A stretch of 64,000 nucleotides of DNA from NCBI GenBank assembly GCA_030425395.1, contig JAUIAS010000005.1, forward strand, positions 1 through 64,000. Direction: 5' to 3'. Under the pieces are notes generated by a model, which was not told the DNA's origin, did not search any database, and worked only from the letters and a program-made list of their open reading frames with translations. Shown piece by piece: positions 16,796 to 25,111 of the stretch; positions within the stretch are counted from its first letter, which is position 1, and each line of letters begins with the position of its first letter. The stretch comes from Alphaproteobacteria bacterium (lineage in GTDB: Bacteria > Pseudomonadota > Alphaproteobacteria > Rhodobacterales > Rhodobacteraceae). The position numbers and the translations under genes were made by a program.

Positions 16796-17550
16796 CACGC
16801 CACCTCCGACAGGATGTCGGCATATCCGTTCGTCTCGACCTCGAGCGCAAGCTCAGGCCCACCGGTCTTGACGATGCGTCCATCGGCCATGATGTGCACA
16901 ACATCAGGTTTGATGTGATCCAGAAGCCTTTGATAATGCGTGATAACAAGGAACCCGCGGCCTTCGCTGCGCAGCGCGTTCACACCTTCGGAGACAAGCT
17001 TCATCGCATCCACGTCAAGACCGGAATCGGTTTCGTCAAGAATGCACATCTTGGGTTCCAGCATCGCCATCTGCAGGATTTCGTTGCGCTTCTTTTCGCC
17101 CCCCGAGAAGCCCACGTTCACCGGACGCTTGAGCATCTCCGCGTCGATCTTGAGATCCTTTGCACGCGCACGGATCACCTTGAGGAACTCAGCCGCGCTC
17201 ATTTCCTCTTCGCCACGTGCCTTGCGCTGTGCATTCACGGCCGTGCGCAAAAAGGTCATGTTGCCCACACCCGGGATTTCCACGGGATACTGAAACGCCA
17301 GGAACAACCCTGCCGCTGCGCGTTCTTCCGGCTCGATCTCAAGCAGATCAATATCGCCCAAATGCGCCGAACCGTCCGTCACCTCATAGCCGTCACGCCC
17401 CGACAGGACATAGGACAAGGTCGACTTTCCCGATCCGTTCGGTCCCATGATGGCATGGACCTTTCCCGCTTCGACGGTCAGGTTCACACCCTTCAGAATG
17501 ACCTTGTCTTCTTCTTCAAGTTTGACGTGCAAGTTTTTGATTTCAAGCAT
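16795..17550 (-). CDS. sufC: Fe-S cluster assembly ATPase SufC
   Basis: This is the ABC-type ATPase of the SufBCD scaffold. Walker A is at residues 36-43 (GPNGSGKS), the signature is FSGGEKKRNEI, and Walker B is ILDETDSGLD. Start MLEIKNLHV at 17550 is preceded by GAAGGGATC and gives 251 residues, the family norm; the frame stays open 30 bases upstream without a ribosome-binding site. It is followed directly by sufD. Confidence 0.96.
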   Translation of the reverse strand: MLEIKNLHVKLEEEDKVILKGVNLTVEAGKVHAIMGPNGSGKSTLSYVLSGRDGYEVTDGSAHLGDIDLLEIEPEERAAAGLFLAFQYPVEIPGVGNMTFLRTAVNAQRKARGEEEMSAAEFLKVIRARAKDLKIDAEMLKRPVNVGFSGGEKKRNEILQMAMLEPKMCILDETDSGLDVDAMKLVSEGVNALRSEGRGFLVITHYQRLLDHIKPDVVHIMADGRIVKTGGPELALEVETNGYADILSEVA

Positions 17551-17576
17551 ATTTTTGATCCCTTCCGGCCAGACCC

Positions 17577-18185
17577 TCACGGGTGCAGCATGAACCTCAT
17601 GATTTGCAAAAGCCGATCGGCCGGCACGGCCGTCGGCTCCACTTCGAACTCGGCCATCCGCCCCGTAAGGCGCGGAGTGCCGATAAATTCCTCGATCTGA
17701 TGGTTGCGTTCCCGTTTGGCGTAATCGTCAAACAGGATCGTCACCGGGCGGGTGATCGAAAACGCAGTGGCCAGCGCGCAGCCCATGCGAAACCGTCCAT
17801 CCACCAGAACTACATCGGGGTGGCGGAACCCCTCGCGCCGCCAGACCCCCAAAGGATATCGCGGATAACGCCGCCATTCCTCATCGTTTGCGGGCTTGCC
17901 CCATGCCGCCGTCGGGCCGATGTTGACATGAACAATCTCCACATCCGTGCCCGGCGCAGGCGGGTTCTGTTCAAAAAACCGCTCCATGTTTTTGGCCCAG
18001 AGTTTGTCGCTCTCGACGCTGACAACATGTTTACCGGGCATCTCGGCACCCACGACAGTGGACCCGCCCGATCCGTATTCAAGGATCACACCCGCCGCCG
18101 CGTAATGGGCACGCAGCAACGCTTCCTCTTCCTCGGGAAGGGTCAATTCCGGAGCCGGAATCTTATGACGGGTGTCGCCCTTCAT
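17577..18185 (-). CDS. Class I SAM methyltransferase-like protein in suf operon
   Basis: This 202-residue protein has a Rossmann-type motif I (LEYGSGGST, residues 35-43), an acidic strand-2 region (VVSVESD) and a motif-IV-like VVLVDGRFR, resembling class I methyltransferase folds. The GSGGST form of motif I is seen in small methyltransferase-like proteins of unknown substrate; catalytic activity is not proven. It sits 26 bp upstream of sufC and 1 bp after the YbjQ-like gene. Its presence inside the suf operon is typical of Rhodobacterales but its role is unknown. Confidence 0.65.
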   Translation of the reverse strand: MKGDTRHKIPAPELTLPEEEEALLRAHYAAAGVILEYGSGGSTVVGAEMPGKHVVSVESDKLWAKNMERFFEQNPPAPGTDVEIVHVNIGPTAAWGKPANDEEWRRYPRYPLGVWRREGFRHPDVVLVDGRFRMGCALATAFSITRPVTILFDDYAKRERNHQIEEFIGTPRLTGRMAEFEVEPTAVPADRLLQIMRFMLHP

Positions 18186-18186
18186 C

Positions 18187-18498
18187 TCAGTCCAGAACCA
18201 CCGCCGTGCCCGATGCCGACACCATCAGCATCTTGCCGACAACTTCGTAATCAAGGTCCACACCGACAACCGCGTTACCGCCCTGCGCGCGGGCCCGCTC
18301 TTCGAGTTCTTCGAGCGCAATGGCACGCGCCCTGCCCAGTTCCTGTTCATAAGCGCCGGACCGGCCCCCGATGATGTCGGTGATCCCCGCGAACAGATCA
18401 CGGAACACATTCGCGCCCAGAATGGCCTCGCCCACGACGATCCCCCGGTAATCCGTAATCCTGCGGCCTTCGACCGTCTGCGTGGTGGTTACGATCAT
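18187..18498 (-). CDS. YbjQ/UPF0145-family protein
   Basis: A 103-residue protein of the YbjQ family (sometimes called heavy-metal-binding domain), which forms oligomeric beta-rich rings in solved structures. Conserved features are [16 protein letters not shown] near the start, [20 protein letters not shown] in the centre, and the [12 protein letters not shown] segment. There are no cysteines, so direct metal binding is not obvious. It is the third accessory gene of the suf operon. Function unknown. Confidence 0.85.
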   Translation of the reverse strand: MIVTTTQTVEGRRITDYRGIVVGEAILGANVFRDLFAGITDIIGGRSGAYEQELGRARAIALEELEERARAQGGNAVVGVDLDYEVVGKMLMVSASGTAVVLD

Positions 18499-18533
18499 TC
18501 CCGTTTCCCCTTGTCTTACGTCTTGGGTCCGTC

Positions 18534-18740
18534 TCAGCCGATCAGCGCCCGGATCACCATCATCACCAGCAATGCGGCCCCGCCGGCAGCCGACGCGGTC
18601 AGCAGAACCGAATTGCCCAAAAGCCCATCAGTCTTGCCCGCGCGCCGGCGCAGCCCAAGGCCCACCAGAACGCCGAGGAAGACGCCAATTGCGGGCCCGG
18701 CCGATTGCACGGCCAGCGCATTGATCGCCTCTGGGCTCAC
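18534..18740 (-). CDS. Small two-helix membrane protein downstream of sufB
   Basis: A 68-residue protein with two predicted transmembrane helices separated by a basic loop ([11 protein letters not shown]). The start is GTG at 18740, and GTGA overlaps the sufB stop, so translation would be coupled to sufB; this overlap is the main reason to believe in it. It ends 35 bp before the YbjQ-like gene. No known family is recognised. Confidence 0.65.
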   Translation of the reverse strand: MSPEAINALAVQSAGPAIGVFLGVLVGLGLRRRAGKTDGLLGNSVLLTASAAGGAALLVMMVIRALIG

Positions 18741-20257
18741 CCAACGGACCCTTCGAGGGAGATCGCGACAAGCTGTTGAGCTTCCATCGCAAATTCCATC
18801 GGCAGCGCCTGCAGCACATCTTTGCAGAACCCGTTCACCACCAGCGCGACAGCCTCTTCCTCATCCATGCCGCGCGACCGGCAATAGAACAGCTGGTCAT
18901 CATCGACCTTGGAGGTCGTCGCCTCGTGCTCGACACGGGACGAATTGTTCTTGACCTCGATATAGGGAACGGTGTGCGCACCGCACTTATCCCCGATCAG
19001 CAAGCTGTCGCACTGGGTATAGTTGCGGCTGTTCTTTGCCTTGGGATGCATCGACACCAGCCCGCGATATGTATTCTGCGCGCGCCCGGCACTGATCCCC
19101 TTGGAGACGATGCGCGACTTGGTGTTGCGCCCCAGATGGATCATCTTGGTGCCGGTATCGGCCTGCTGCATGTTGTTGGTGATCGCGATGGAATAGAATT
19201 CGCCCTGGCTGTCATCACCGCGCAGGATGCAGGAAGGATATTTCCATGTCACCGCAGACCCGGTTTCCACCTGCGTCCACATAACCTTGGCCCGATCGCC
19301 CCGGCAATCGGCGCGCTTGGTCACAAAGTTATAGATACCACCCTTGCCGTTCTCGTCACCGGGATACCAGTTCTGGACGGTCGAATATTTCACCTCGGCA
19401 TCTTCTTCTATCACGATCTCGACCACCGCGGCATGAAGCTGCGAGGTGTCGCGCTGCGGCGCGGTGCAGCCTTCGAGATAGCTGACATAGCTGCCCTTGT
19501 CCGCGATGATCAGCGTGCGTTCGAACTGCCCGGTGTTTTCCGCGTTGATGCGGAAATAGGTCGAAAGCTCCATCGGGCAGCGCACGCCCGGCGGCACATA
19601 GACAAACGAGCCATCCGAAAACACCGCACTGTTGAGCGTTGCATAGAAGTTGTCGGAAACCGGAACCACCGAACCAAGGTATTTCTTGACCAGATCGGGA
19701 TGCTCGCGGATCGCCTCTGAGATAGAGCAGAATATCACGCCCGCTTTCCTGAGCTCGGCCTGAAACGTCGTGCCCACGGAAACGCTGTCAAACACCGCGT
19801 CGACGGCCACCTTGCGGCCTTCTGCAGGGGCGTTCTCGGCCCCTTCGACACCGGCAAGGATCATCTGTTCCTTCAGCGGAATCCCCAGTTTTTCATAAGT
19901 CGCCAGAAGCTTGGGATCGACCTCGTCCAATGACTTGGGCTTGACCTCCATGCTCTTGGGGCGGGCATAGTAATACTGATCCTGAAAATCGATCTCAGGA
20001 TAATCCACCATCGCCCAGTCCGGCTCCTTCATCTTGAGCCAGCGTTCGTAGGCCGCAAGACGCCATTCGGTCATCCACGCGGGTTCTTCGTTCTTTTCGC
20101 TGATCAGCTTGACGATATCCGGGGTCAGGCCCTTGGGCGCGAACTCCATCTCGATCTCGGTTTCCCAACCGTATTTATAGGTACCGACCTCGCGCACCGC
20201 ATCCACGGTTTCCTGATCGACGCCGTCCTTGACCTGTGTCTGATCCAACGCTTCCAT
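18737..20257 (-). CDS. sufB: Fe-S cluster assembly protein SufB
   Basis: SufB is the main scaffold subunit on which nascent Fe-S clusters are formed in the SufBC2D complex. Length 506 residues, start at 20257 after a strong AGGAGGG ribosome-binding site. Conserved motifs include [27 protein letters not shown] and the C-terminal [20 protein letters not shown], which contains a Cys conserved in the family for cluster or persulfide handling. It is 30 bp downstream of the IscS-like desulfurase gene. Confidence 0.96.
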   Translation of the reverse strand: MEALDQTQVKDGVDQETVDAVREVGTYKYGWETEIEMEFAPKGLTPDIVKLISEKNEEPAWMTEWRLAAYERWLKMKEPDWAMVDYPEIDFQDQYYYARPKSMEVKPKSLDEVDPKLLATYEKLGIPLKEQMILAGVEGAENAPAEGRKVAVDAVFDSVSVGTTFQAELRKAGVIFCSISEAIREHPDLVKKYLGSVVPVSDNFYATLNSAVFSDGSFVYVPPGVRCPMELSTYFRINAENTGQFERTLIIADKGSYVSYLEGCTAPQRDTSQLHAAVVEIVIEEDAEVKYSTVQNWYPGDENGKGGIYNFVTKRADCRGDRAKVMWTQVETGSAVTWKYPSCILRGDDSQGEFYSIAITNNMQQADTGTKMIHLGRNTKSRIVSKGISAGRAQNTYRGLVSMHPKAKNSRNYTQCDSLLIGDKCGAHTVPYIEVKNNSSRVEHEATTSKVDDDQLFYCRSRGMDEEEAVALVVNGFCKDVLQALPMEFAMEAQQLVAISLEGSVG

Positions 20258-20287
20258 TTCGGCCCTCCTTGGTTTCACGACGCGCAC

Positions 20288-21376
20288 TCAAGCAGTGCGT
20301 GCGCGGAATTTCTTTTGCTTTGCGCACCACGCATCGACAAAGCGCAGCACGTCCTCTTCTGTTACCTCGGGCCCCAGACTGACGCGGATGGCGGATCGCG
20401 CCACCTCGTCATCAAAGCCCATCGCCCGCAGCACGCGGCTTGCGCGTACCTTGCCGCTGGAACACGCCGAACCCGCCGAAATGGCAAACCCCGCAAGGTC
20501 CATCTGCATCACCTGCGTCTCGCCCTTCCAGCCCGGCGCGGCCAGGCAAGACGTGTTCGGGAGTCGCGGCGCGTCTTTCCCGACAAAAATAGTCTTGTTT
20601 GCGCCAGCCTCAAGACCGTTTTCTAGAATATTTCTAAGTTTCTCGACCCGGTCCCAGACACCCGCCTCCAGATCGCGCTGCGCGGCCTCTGCCGCCGCGC
20701 CAAATCCTGCGATCCCGATGACATTTTCCGTCCCCGAGCGGCGGCCCATCTCCTGCCCGCCCCCCCGGATTCGCGGCACGATCTCGGTTCCGCGCTTGAC
20801 CACAAGCGCCCCGACCCCCTTGGGCCCACCCAGCTTGTGCGCCGAACAGATGGCCATCTGGGCCCCACTCCAGTTGAACGCAAAGGGCCGCTTGCCAAAC
20901 ACCTGCGTGGCATCCACCACCAGACGGCCCGGTGCCGCTTTGGCAAAGGGCGCAAGATCGGTCAGAATACCGGTCTCGCTGTTGGCCGCGGTCAGGGCCA
21001 CGATCGGGTCCCACTCAGCCGCGTGCGGTCCCGGAACAAGTGTGCCATTTTCCGCGAAGGCGAAAATCTGCGGCGCCAGCAAACCCCAGGAGCTTACCGC
21101 ATCATGTTCCACCGGCGATACCCGGACATCCCGCCCTTCAAGCGCAAGTGCGGCCGCCTCTGTCGCGCCAGAGGTAAAGATCACATCCGCGCCGTCCGCG
21201 CCAAACGCGGTGGCAACCTGTTGGCGCGCCCGCTCGACAATAGCCTTGGCCGCGCGCCCCTCGGCATGCACCGACGACGGATTGCCCAGAACGTCCATCG
21301 CCGCGATCATCGCCGCGCGCGCCTCGTCCCGCAACGGTGCGGTCGCATTCCAGTCCAGATAGACGCGCCCGCTCAC
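20288..21376 (-). CDS. IscS/NifS-like group I cysteine desulfurase
   Basis: This is a second cysteine desulfurase in the suf operon. Lys181 (SAHKLGGPKG) binds PLP and Cys305 (SAGSACSSGKV) is the mobile active-site cysteine of the group I (IscS/NifS) type. The preferred start is GTG at 21376 (VSGRVYLDWNATAP), giving 362 residues; this is slightly shorter than E. coli IscS (about 404) because the C-terminal IscU-docking tail is abbreviated. The frame is open further upstream through the hairpin repeat at 21386-21443, which argues against that extension. It follows iscR. Confidence 0.88.
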   Translation of the reverse strand: MSGRVYLDWNATAPLRDEARAAMIAAMDVLGNPSSVHAEGRAAKAIVERARQQVATAFGADGADVIFTSGATEAAALALEGRDVRVSPVEHDAVSSWGLLAPQIFAFAENGTLVPGPHAAEWDPIVALTAANSETGILTDLAPFAKAAPGRLVVDATQVFGKRPFAFNWSGAQMAICSAHKLGGPKGVGALVVKRGTEIVPRIRGGGQEMGRRSGTENVIGIAGFGAAAEAAQRDLEAGVWDRVEKLRNILENGLEAGANKTIFVGKDAPRLPNTSCLAAPGWKGETQVMQMDLAGFAISAGSACSSGKVRASRVLRAMGFDDEVARSAIRVSLGPEVTEEDVLRFVDAWCAKQKKFRARTA

Positions 21377-21385
21377 ACCGCCCGC

Positions 21386-21443
21386 CTTTTTCTCTTGCTC
21401 CAAATATCCCGGGGAGCGAGAGGGGCAGCGCCCCTCGCTCCCG
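21386..21443 (-). repeat. Hairpin-plus-tail intergenic repeat, copy 1
   Basis: On the minus strand a GC-rich stem-loop (GGGAGCGAGGGGC, loop GCT, then the complement with one bulged base) is followed by the tail CCCCGGGATATTT and then GGAGCAAGAGAAAAAG. A second copy with a different stem sequence but nearly the same tail occurs at 27339-27390 in the other orientation. Conservation of the tail with a variable stem points to a dispersed intergenic element. Here it separates iscR from the IscS-like gene, where it could attenuate the operon. Confidence 0.65.
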
Positions 21444-21466
21444 TCACCAGCCACAGGGCGCGGCGC

Positions 21467-21928
21467 TCAACCATCGTCAACCACCGAAAACAACGTCGGA
21501 ACCGCCGGACAGGGGGCCAGCGCATTGTCCACCACGTCGGACAACCGCGTCTGGTGCAGGAAAACATAGACCTGCGCCGACAGGCTCTGCCACAGGCGAT
21601 TGGTCAGTGATTGCGCGCGCGATCCCGACAGCCCGCCTGACGCGCCTGCGCCCGTCTGCATGGCATCCACGCTTTCGTCCACTGCCGACAGCACATCCAC
21701 AACGCGCACCTCGGACGCGGGTCGCGCCAGACGATAGCCGCCCCCCGGCCCGCGCACCGATTCGACAAGCCCCGCGCGCCGCAGCTTGACAAAGAGCTGC
21801 TCCAGATATGGCAGGGAAATATTCTGACGCTCCGAGATCTCTCCCAGCGTGACAAGCCGGTCACCGGGCTGGATCGCAATATCGCACAGGGCGACCATCG
21901 CATAGCGGCCCTTGGTCGACAATTTCAT
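21467..21928 (-). CDS. iscR: Rrf2-family regulator IscR
   Basis: This is a 153-residue Rrf2 winged-helix regulator expected to sense Fe-S cluster status and control the suf operon. The N-terminal MKLSTKGRYA and the helix-turn-helix with ISLPYLEQLFVKLRRAGLV and VRGPGGGYRLAR are canonical. The three-cysteine cluster motif of E. coli IscR is absent from the loop after VDVLSAVDES; only Cys15 and Cys140 remain. Rhodobacter sphaeroides IscR is reported to bind a cluster with a similarly reduced cysteine set, so this is probably the Rhodobacterales type rather than a defective gene. The start at 21928 has GAGGGGGAA upstream; the frame is open far beyond but only as an antisense shadow. Confidence 0.9.
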   Translation of the reverse strand: MKLSTKGRYAMVALCDIAIQPGDRLVTLGEISERQNISLPYLEQLFVKLRRAGLVESVRGPGGGYRLARPASEVRVVDVLSAVDESVDAMQTGAGASGGLSGSRAQSLTNRLWQSLSAQVYVFLHQTRLSDVVDNALAPCPAVPTLFSVVDDG

Positions 21929-22034
21929 GCCCGTTCCCCCTCGCAAGCCGCGCCCGACGCGCGAAAACATTGACCTTTCGGCCCCTATTACGTATGTCGC
22001 CTCAACAGGCGGACATTTACCGCTTTCGCTTTCA

Positions 22035-22051
22035 TTTAGAACGGTTCTAAG
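22035..22051. promoter_or_regulatory. Irr-box (ICE)-like palindrome in the iscR-suf promoter
   Basis: TTTAGAA-CGG-TTCTAAG differs at one position from the iron control element TTTAGAA-N3-TTCTAAA known as an Irr binding site in alphaproteobacteria. Its core TTAGAAC-G-GTTCTAA (22036-22050) is a perfect palindrome. It overlaps the predicted -10 box of the iscR promoter, so bound Irr would repress the suf operon. It could also act on the divergent hydrolase gene, whose start is 60 bp away. Confidence 0.7.
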
Positions 22052-22072
22052 GAAGCCAACGAATTCTGTCAA
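22044..22072 (-). promoter_or_regulatory. Predicted iscR-suf operon promoter
   Basis: On the minus strand a consensus -35 TTGACA (22072-22067) is followed by 17 bases and TAGAAC (22049-22044, four of six -10 matches). The -10 lies inside the Irr-box-like palindrome. The 5' leader to iscR would be about 110 bases. Confidence 0.55.
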
Positions 22073-22111
22073 GAATTTGCGCGCCCGAACCGGAACAAGA
22101 CAGGATCGTAC

Positions 22112-22765
22112 ATGCCCGAGGTGATTTTTGCCGGACCCGAAGGCCGGCTTGAAGGCCGCTATCACCCCCAAAAGGAAAAAGACGCCCCCATCGCCATCGT
22201 GCTGCACCCGCATCCGCAGTTCGGTGGCACGATGAACAACAAGGTCGTCTACAACCTCCATTACGCATTCTACAACATGGGCTTTACCGTGTTGCGGTTC
22301 AATTTCCGCGGTGTGGGGCGCAGCCAGGGCGAATACGATCAGGGCATCGGTGAACTCAGCGATGCCGCATCGGCGCTGGATTACCTGCAGTCCATGAACA
22401 CCAATTCCAAGCATTGCTGGGTTGCGGGATTTTCCTTTGGGGCGTGGATCGGAATGCAGTTGCTCATGCGCCGCCCCGAGATCACCGGCTTTATCTCGGT
22501 CTCGCCGCCCGCGAATATGTACGACTTTTCGTTCCTTGCGCCCTGCCCGTCGTCGGGTTTGATCATCAACGGCACCGCCGACCGTGTCGCGCCGCCTGCG
22601 GACACGCGCACGCTGGTGTCCAAGCTGCACGAACAAAAGGGCATCACCATCACCCATGATGAGGTCGAAGACGCCGATCACTTCTTCAAGGATCCTCACA
22701 TGGATCCGATGATTGGCACCGTGACCGATTATGTCAAACGCCGCCTGACTGAGAATTCGCGCTGA
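22112..22765 (+). CDS. Alpha/beta hydrolase, conserved divergent neighbour of iscR-suf
   Basis: A 217-residue alpha/beta-hydrolase with nucleophile Ser108 in GFSFGAW, an HPHPQFGGTMNN oxyanion-loop region and a catalytic His in DADHFFKD. It is of the small dienelactone-hydrolase-like type often annotated as a hypothetical hydrolase; substrate unknown. It is divergent from iscR and shares the regulatory region with the Irr-box-like site. It heads a + strand run with a 75-residue protein and an HD hydrolase. Confidence 0.82.
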   Translation: MPEVIFAGPEGRLEGRYHPQKEKDAPIAIVLHPHPQFGGTMNNKVVYNLHYAFYNMGFTVLRFNFRGVGRSQGEYDQGIGELSDAASALDYLQSMNTNSKHCWVAGFSFGAWIGMQLLMRRPEITGFISVSPPANMYDFSFLAPCPSSGLIINGTADRVAPPADTRTLVSKLHEQKGITITHDEVEDADHFFKDPHMDPMIGTVTDYVKRRLTENSR

Positions 22766-22992
22766 TGGGAACGCTCGAACGCCTTGCGTCGGAACTTGCC
22801 GACGACACGATGAAGGCGATGACAGAACTGGATGACTGGCAGATGCACCAGGAAGTGGCGCGGGTCATCTCGGCCTCTTCCCAATCCTTGGAAGAGGCTT
22901 ATCTGACGGAAATGCGGGTTCGTATGACGGAACGCACCGCGCGCGCCTATCTTGAAAAGCTCGTGGCCGAACGGCGCGCATCCGCCGGGTGA
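22765..22992 (+). CDS. Small conserved-looking protein of unknown function
   Basis: I do not recognise this 75-residue acidic, helix-rich protein (MGTLERLASELADDT...). It has no signal, membrane helix or cysteine. Its ATG overlaps the stop of the hydrolase gene by one base (TGATG) and its stop is 10 bp before the HD-domain gene, so it is very likely translated as part of a three-gene unit. Confidence 0.65.
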   Translation: MGTLERLASELADDTMKAMTELDDWQMHQEVARVISASSQSLEEAYLTEMRVRMTERTARAYLEKLVAERRASAG

Positions 22993-23002
22993 TCGCAAAC
23001 CG

Positions 23003-23587
23003 ATGAACGCGGAACACGATCAACGGATCACCGCACAGGTCGCGTTCCTGCAAGAAGCCGACCGTCTCAAATCCGTGTTGAGGGCATCCCGTCTGATCGA
23101 CGACAGTCGGCGCGAAAACTCCGCCGAACATAGCTGGCACGTCATGTTATATGCTCTGGTGCTGGCCGATCAGGCCGGGCCGGACGTATCGATTGACCGA
23201 GTGCTTCGCATGTTGCTGATCCACGACATCGTGGAGATCGACGCCGGAGACAACCCCATCCACGGGCAATTCGACGCCGCCGCCCAAGAGGCCGCAGAAA
23301 CCGCCGCGGCGGACCGCCTGTTCGGAATTCTGCCCGCGGATCAGGCCGTGGAATTCCGTGCGCTCTGGGACGAGTTTGAATCCGCCCAGACAGCGGATGC
23401 CCGCTTTGCCAAGGCCATCGACCGGTTCCAGACCCCCATTGCCAACCTCGCCAACAACGGCGGCACCTGGCGCGATTATGCGGTTACGCTGGAACAGATG
23501 GACCGGCGTGTCGGCCTGCCAATCGCAGCCGGCGCGCCGTCCTTGTGGCGCTGGCTGCGGCCAAAGCTGGAAAAATGGTTCGGATAG
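23003..23587 (+). CDS. HD-domain phosphohydrolase (YfbR/HDDC2-like)
   Basis: This 194-residue protein belongs to the HD_3 group that includes 5'-deoxynucleotidase YfbR and HDDC2. Metal-binding residues are visible: His43 in AEHSWHV, His74-Asp75 in IHDIVE, and a later Asp in AIDRFQTP. The expected reaction is dephosphorylation of deoxynucleoside 5'-monophosphates; substrate is inferred from the family only. The start at 23003 was preferred because the longer frame overlaps the upstream gene by 41 bases and adds residues not typical of the family. Confidence 0.82.
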   Translation: MNAEHDQRITAQVAFLQEADRLKSVLRASRLIDDSRRENSAEHSWHVMLYALVLADQAGPDVSIDRVLRMLLIHDIVEIDAGDNPIHGQFDAAAQEAAETAAADRLFGILPADQAVEFRALWDEFESAQTADARFAKAIDRFQTPIANLANNGGTWRDYAVTLEQMDRRVGLPIAAGAPSLWRWLRPKLEKWFG

Positions 23588-23674
23588 TCTTTTAACATCA
23601 GGCCCTTACATTTGATTTCTAAACCAACCTGATCAGACAATACAGGACAGGGCGACTGCTTCGCTCGGCACTAA

Positions 23675-23692
23675 TGTATACCGTAGTATACA
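23675..23692. promoter_or_regulatory. Inverted repeat TGTATAC-CGTA-GTATACA upstream of icd
   Basis: A perfect 7-bp inverted repeat with a 4-bp spacer lies 67 bp upstream of the icd start in an otherwise plain spacer. GTATAC-rich palindromes of this size are typical operators of GntR/FCD-type and similar dimeric regulators. No such regulator gene is in the window. The likely regulated gene is icd; the HD gene ends upstream on the same strand. Confidence 0.55.
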
Positions 23693-23758
23693 ACGCCTTG
23701 CGTCCCGCGCCGCTCTGCTCTATGCCGGGGCCAGTCAACTTGCGCCGGAGGGCCGAAC

Positions 23759-24973
23759 ATGAGCCGCATCAAGGTAGAAAACCCCATCGTCGAAATGGAC
23801 GGCGATGAAATGACCCGCATCATGTGGGATTTCATCAAGAAAAAGCTGATCCTGCCGCATCTCGACCTTGATCTGCTGTATTATGATCTGGGCATCGAGG
23901 CCCGCGACGATACAAACGACCAGATCACCATTGATGCCGCCGAAAAAACGCGAGAGGTCGGCGTCGCGGTAAAATGCGCCACGATTACCCCGGACGAAGC
24001 ACGGGTCGAGGAATTTGGGCTCAAACAGATGTGGCGCAGCCCCAACGGCACCATCCGCAATATTCTGGGCGGCGTGATTTTCCGGCAACCGATCATCTGT
24101 CGCAACGTGCCGCGCCTTGTGCCCGGCTGGACCCAACCCATCGTGGTGGGGCGCCACGCCTATGGCGACCAATACCGGGCCACCGATTTCCATTTTCCCG
24201 GTGCTGGCAAGATCACCCTGAAATTCGAAGGCACCGACGGCACCGTGATCGAACGCGATGTGTTCGACGCCCCCGATGCAGGGGTGGTGATGGGGATGTA
24301 TAATCTGGACAAGTCGATCTATGATTTCGCGCGCGCTTCGCTGAACTATGGGCTCAACATGGGATGGCCGGTCTATCTTTCGACCAAGAACACCATCCTC
24401 AAGGTCTATGACGGACGGTTCAAGGACATCTTTCAAGACGTCTATGAAACCGAATTCAAGGACGCCTTCGACGCCGCCGGCATCTGGTATGAACACCGCC
24501 TGATCGACGACATGGTCGCCTCTGCGCTGAAATGGTCGGGCGGCTATGTTTGGGCCTGCAAGAACTATGACGGTGATGTGCAGTCCGATACCGTGGCGCA
24601 AGGGTTCGGATCGCTTGGGTTGATGGCATCGGTCCTGATGACGCCGGACGGAAAAATCGTGGAAAGCGAAGCCGCCCACGGTACGGTCACCCGCCATTAT
24701 CGCCAGCACCAAAAGGGCGAAGCCACGTCGACGAACTCGATCGCGTCGATCTATGCTTGGACCGGCGGGTTAAAGCACCGGGCCAAGCTGGACGATAACG
24801 CCGCCCTGCGCCATTTCGCCGAAACGTTGGAAAAAGTGGTGGTCGATACCGTCGAATCCGGGTCGATGACCAAGGACCTCGCGCTTCTGGTGGGGCCGGA
24901 TCAAGGCTGGCTGACCACGATAGGGTTCCTCGAAAAAGTGGATGAGAACCTGCAAAAGGCGTTGGCAGCCTGA
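23759..24973 (+). CDS. icd: NADP-dependent isocitrate dehydrogenase
   Basis: The enzyme oxidatively decarboxylates isocitrate to 2-oxoglutarate with NADP+ in the TCA cycle. The 404-residue length and sequence match the homodimeric eukaryote-like type found in alphaproteobacteria (start [19 protein letters not shown], later [29 protein letters not shown]). The start has GGAGGG upstream. It is a single-gene transcript by the look of it: an inverted-repeat operator lies upstream and a hairpin terminator downstream. Confidence 0.96.
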   Translation: MSRIKVENPIVEMDGDEMTRIMWDFIKKKLILPHLDLDLLYYDLGIEARDDTNDQITIDAAEKTREVGVAVKCATITPDEARVEEFGLKQMWRSPNGTIRNILGGVIFRQPIICRNVPRLVPGWTQPIVVGRHAYGDQYRATDFHFPGAGKITLKFEGTDGTVIERDVFDAPDAGVVMGMYNLDKSIYDFARASLNYGLNMGWPVYLSTKNTILKVYDGRFKDIFQDVYETEFKDAFDAAGIWYEHRLIDDMVASALKWSGGYVWACKNYDGDVQSDTVAQGFGSLGLMASVLMTPDGKIVESEAAHGTVTRHYRQHQKGEATSTNSIASIYAWTGGLKHRAKLDDNAALRHFAETLEKVVVDTVESGSMTKDLALLVGPDQGWLTTIGFLEKVDENLQKALAA

Positions 24974-25000
24974 CGTCCCACGCGTGAGCCTATTCCCGTG

Positions 25001-25030
25001 GCGCACCGCGATTGGCGGTGCGCTTATTCG
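25001..25030 (+). terminator. Hairpin terminator candidate after icd
   Basis: GCGCACCGC (25001-25009) pairs perfectly with GCGGTGCGC (25015-25023) around a 5-base loop, followed by TTATTC. It lies 28 bp after the icd stop. The T tail is short, so efficiency is uncertain. Confidence 0.6.
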
Positions 25031-25111
25031 GCCAGTATCGTGATGGAAGAAATCAAGGATACAACCGCCCTGCCCCTGTGATAGAGCGCAAGCCAACAAC
25101 AGGAGACAGCC

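Noticed and set aside
13243-16918. Very long + strand open frames opposite sufS, the YIP1 genes and sufD
   Set aside because: They are antisense shadows caused by high GC and codon bias; their translations are rich in His/Arg, lack ribosome-binding sites, and lie fully opposite well-identified genes.
21929-22699. N-terminal extension of iscR to about 410 residues
   Set aside because: The added sequence is opposite the alpha/beta hydrolase gene and the canonical IscR start with a good ribosome-binding site is at 21928.
24974-25111. Guanidine riboswitch ahead of the SMR transporter gene
   Set aside because: No paired ACGR-loop hairpins or ykkC-like pattern were seen; the one hairpin is best read as the icd terminator, and the transporter looks EmrE-like rather than guanidinium-specific.
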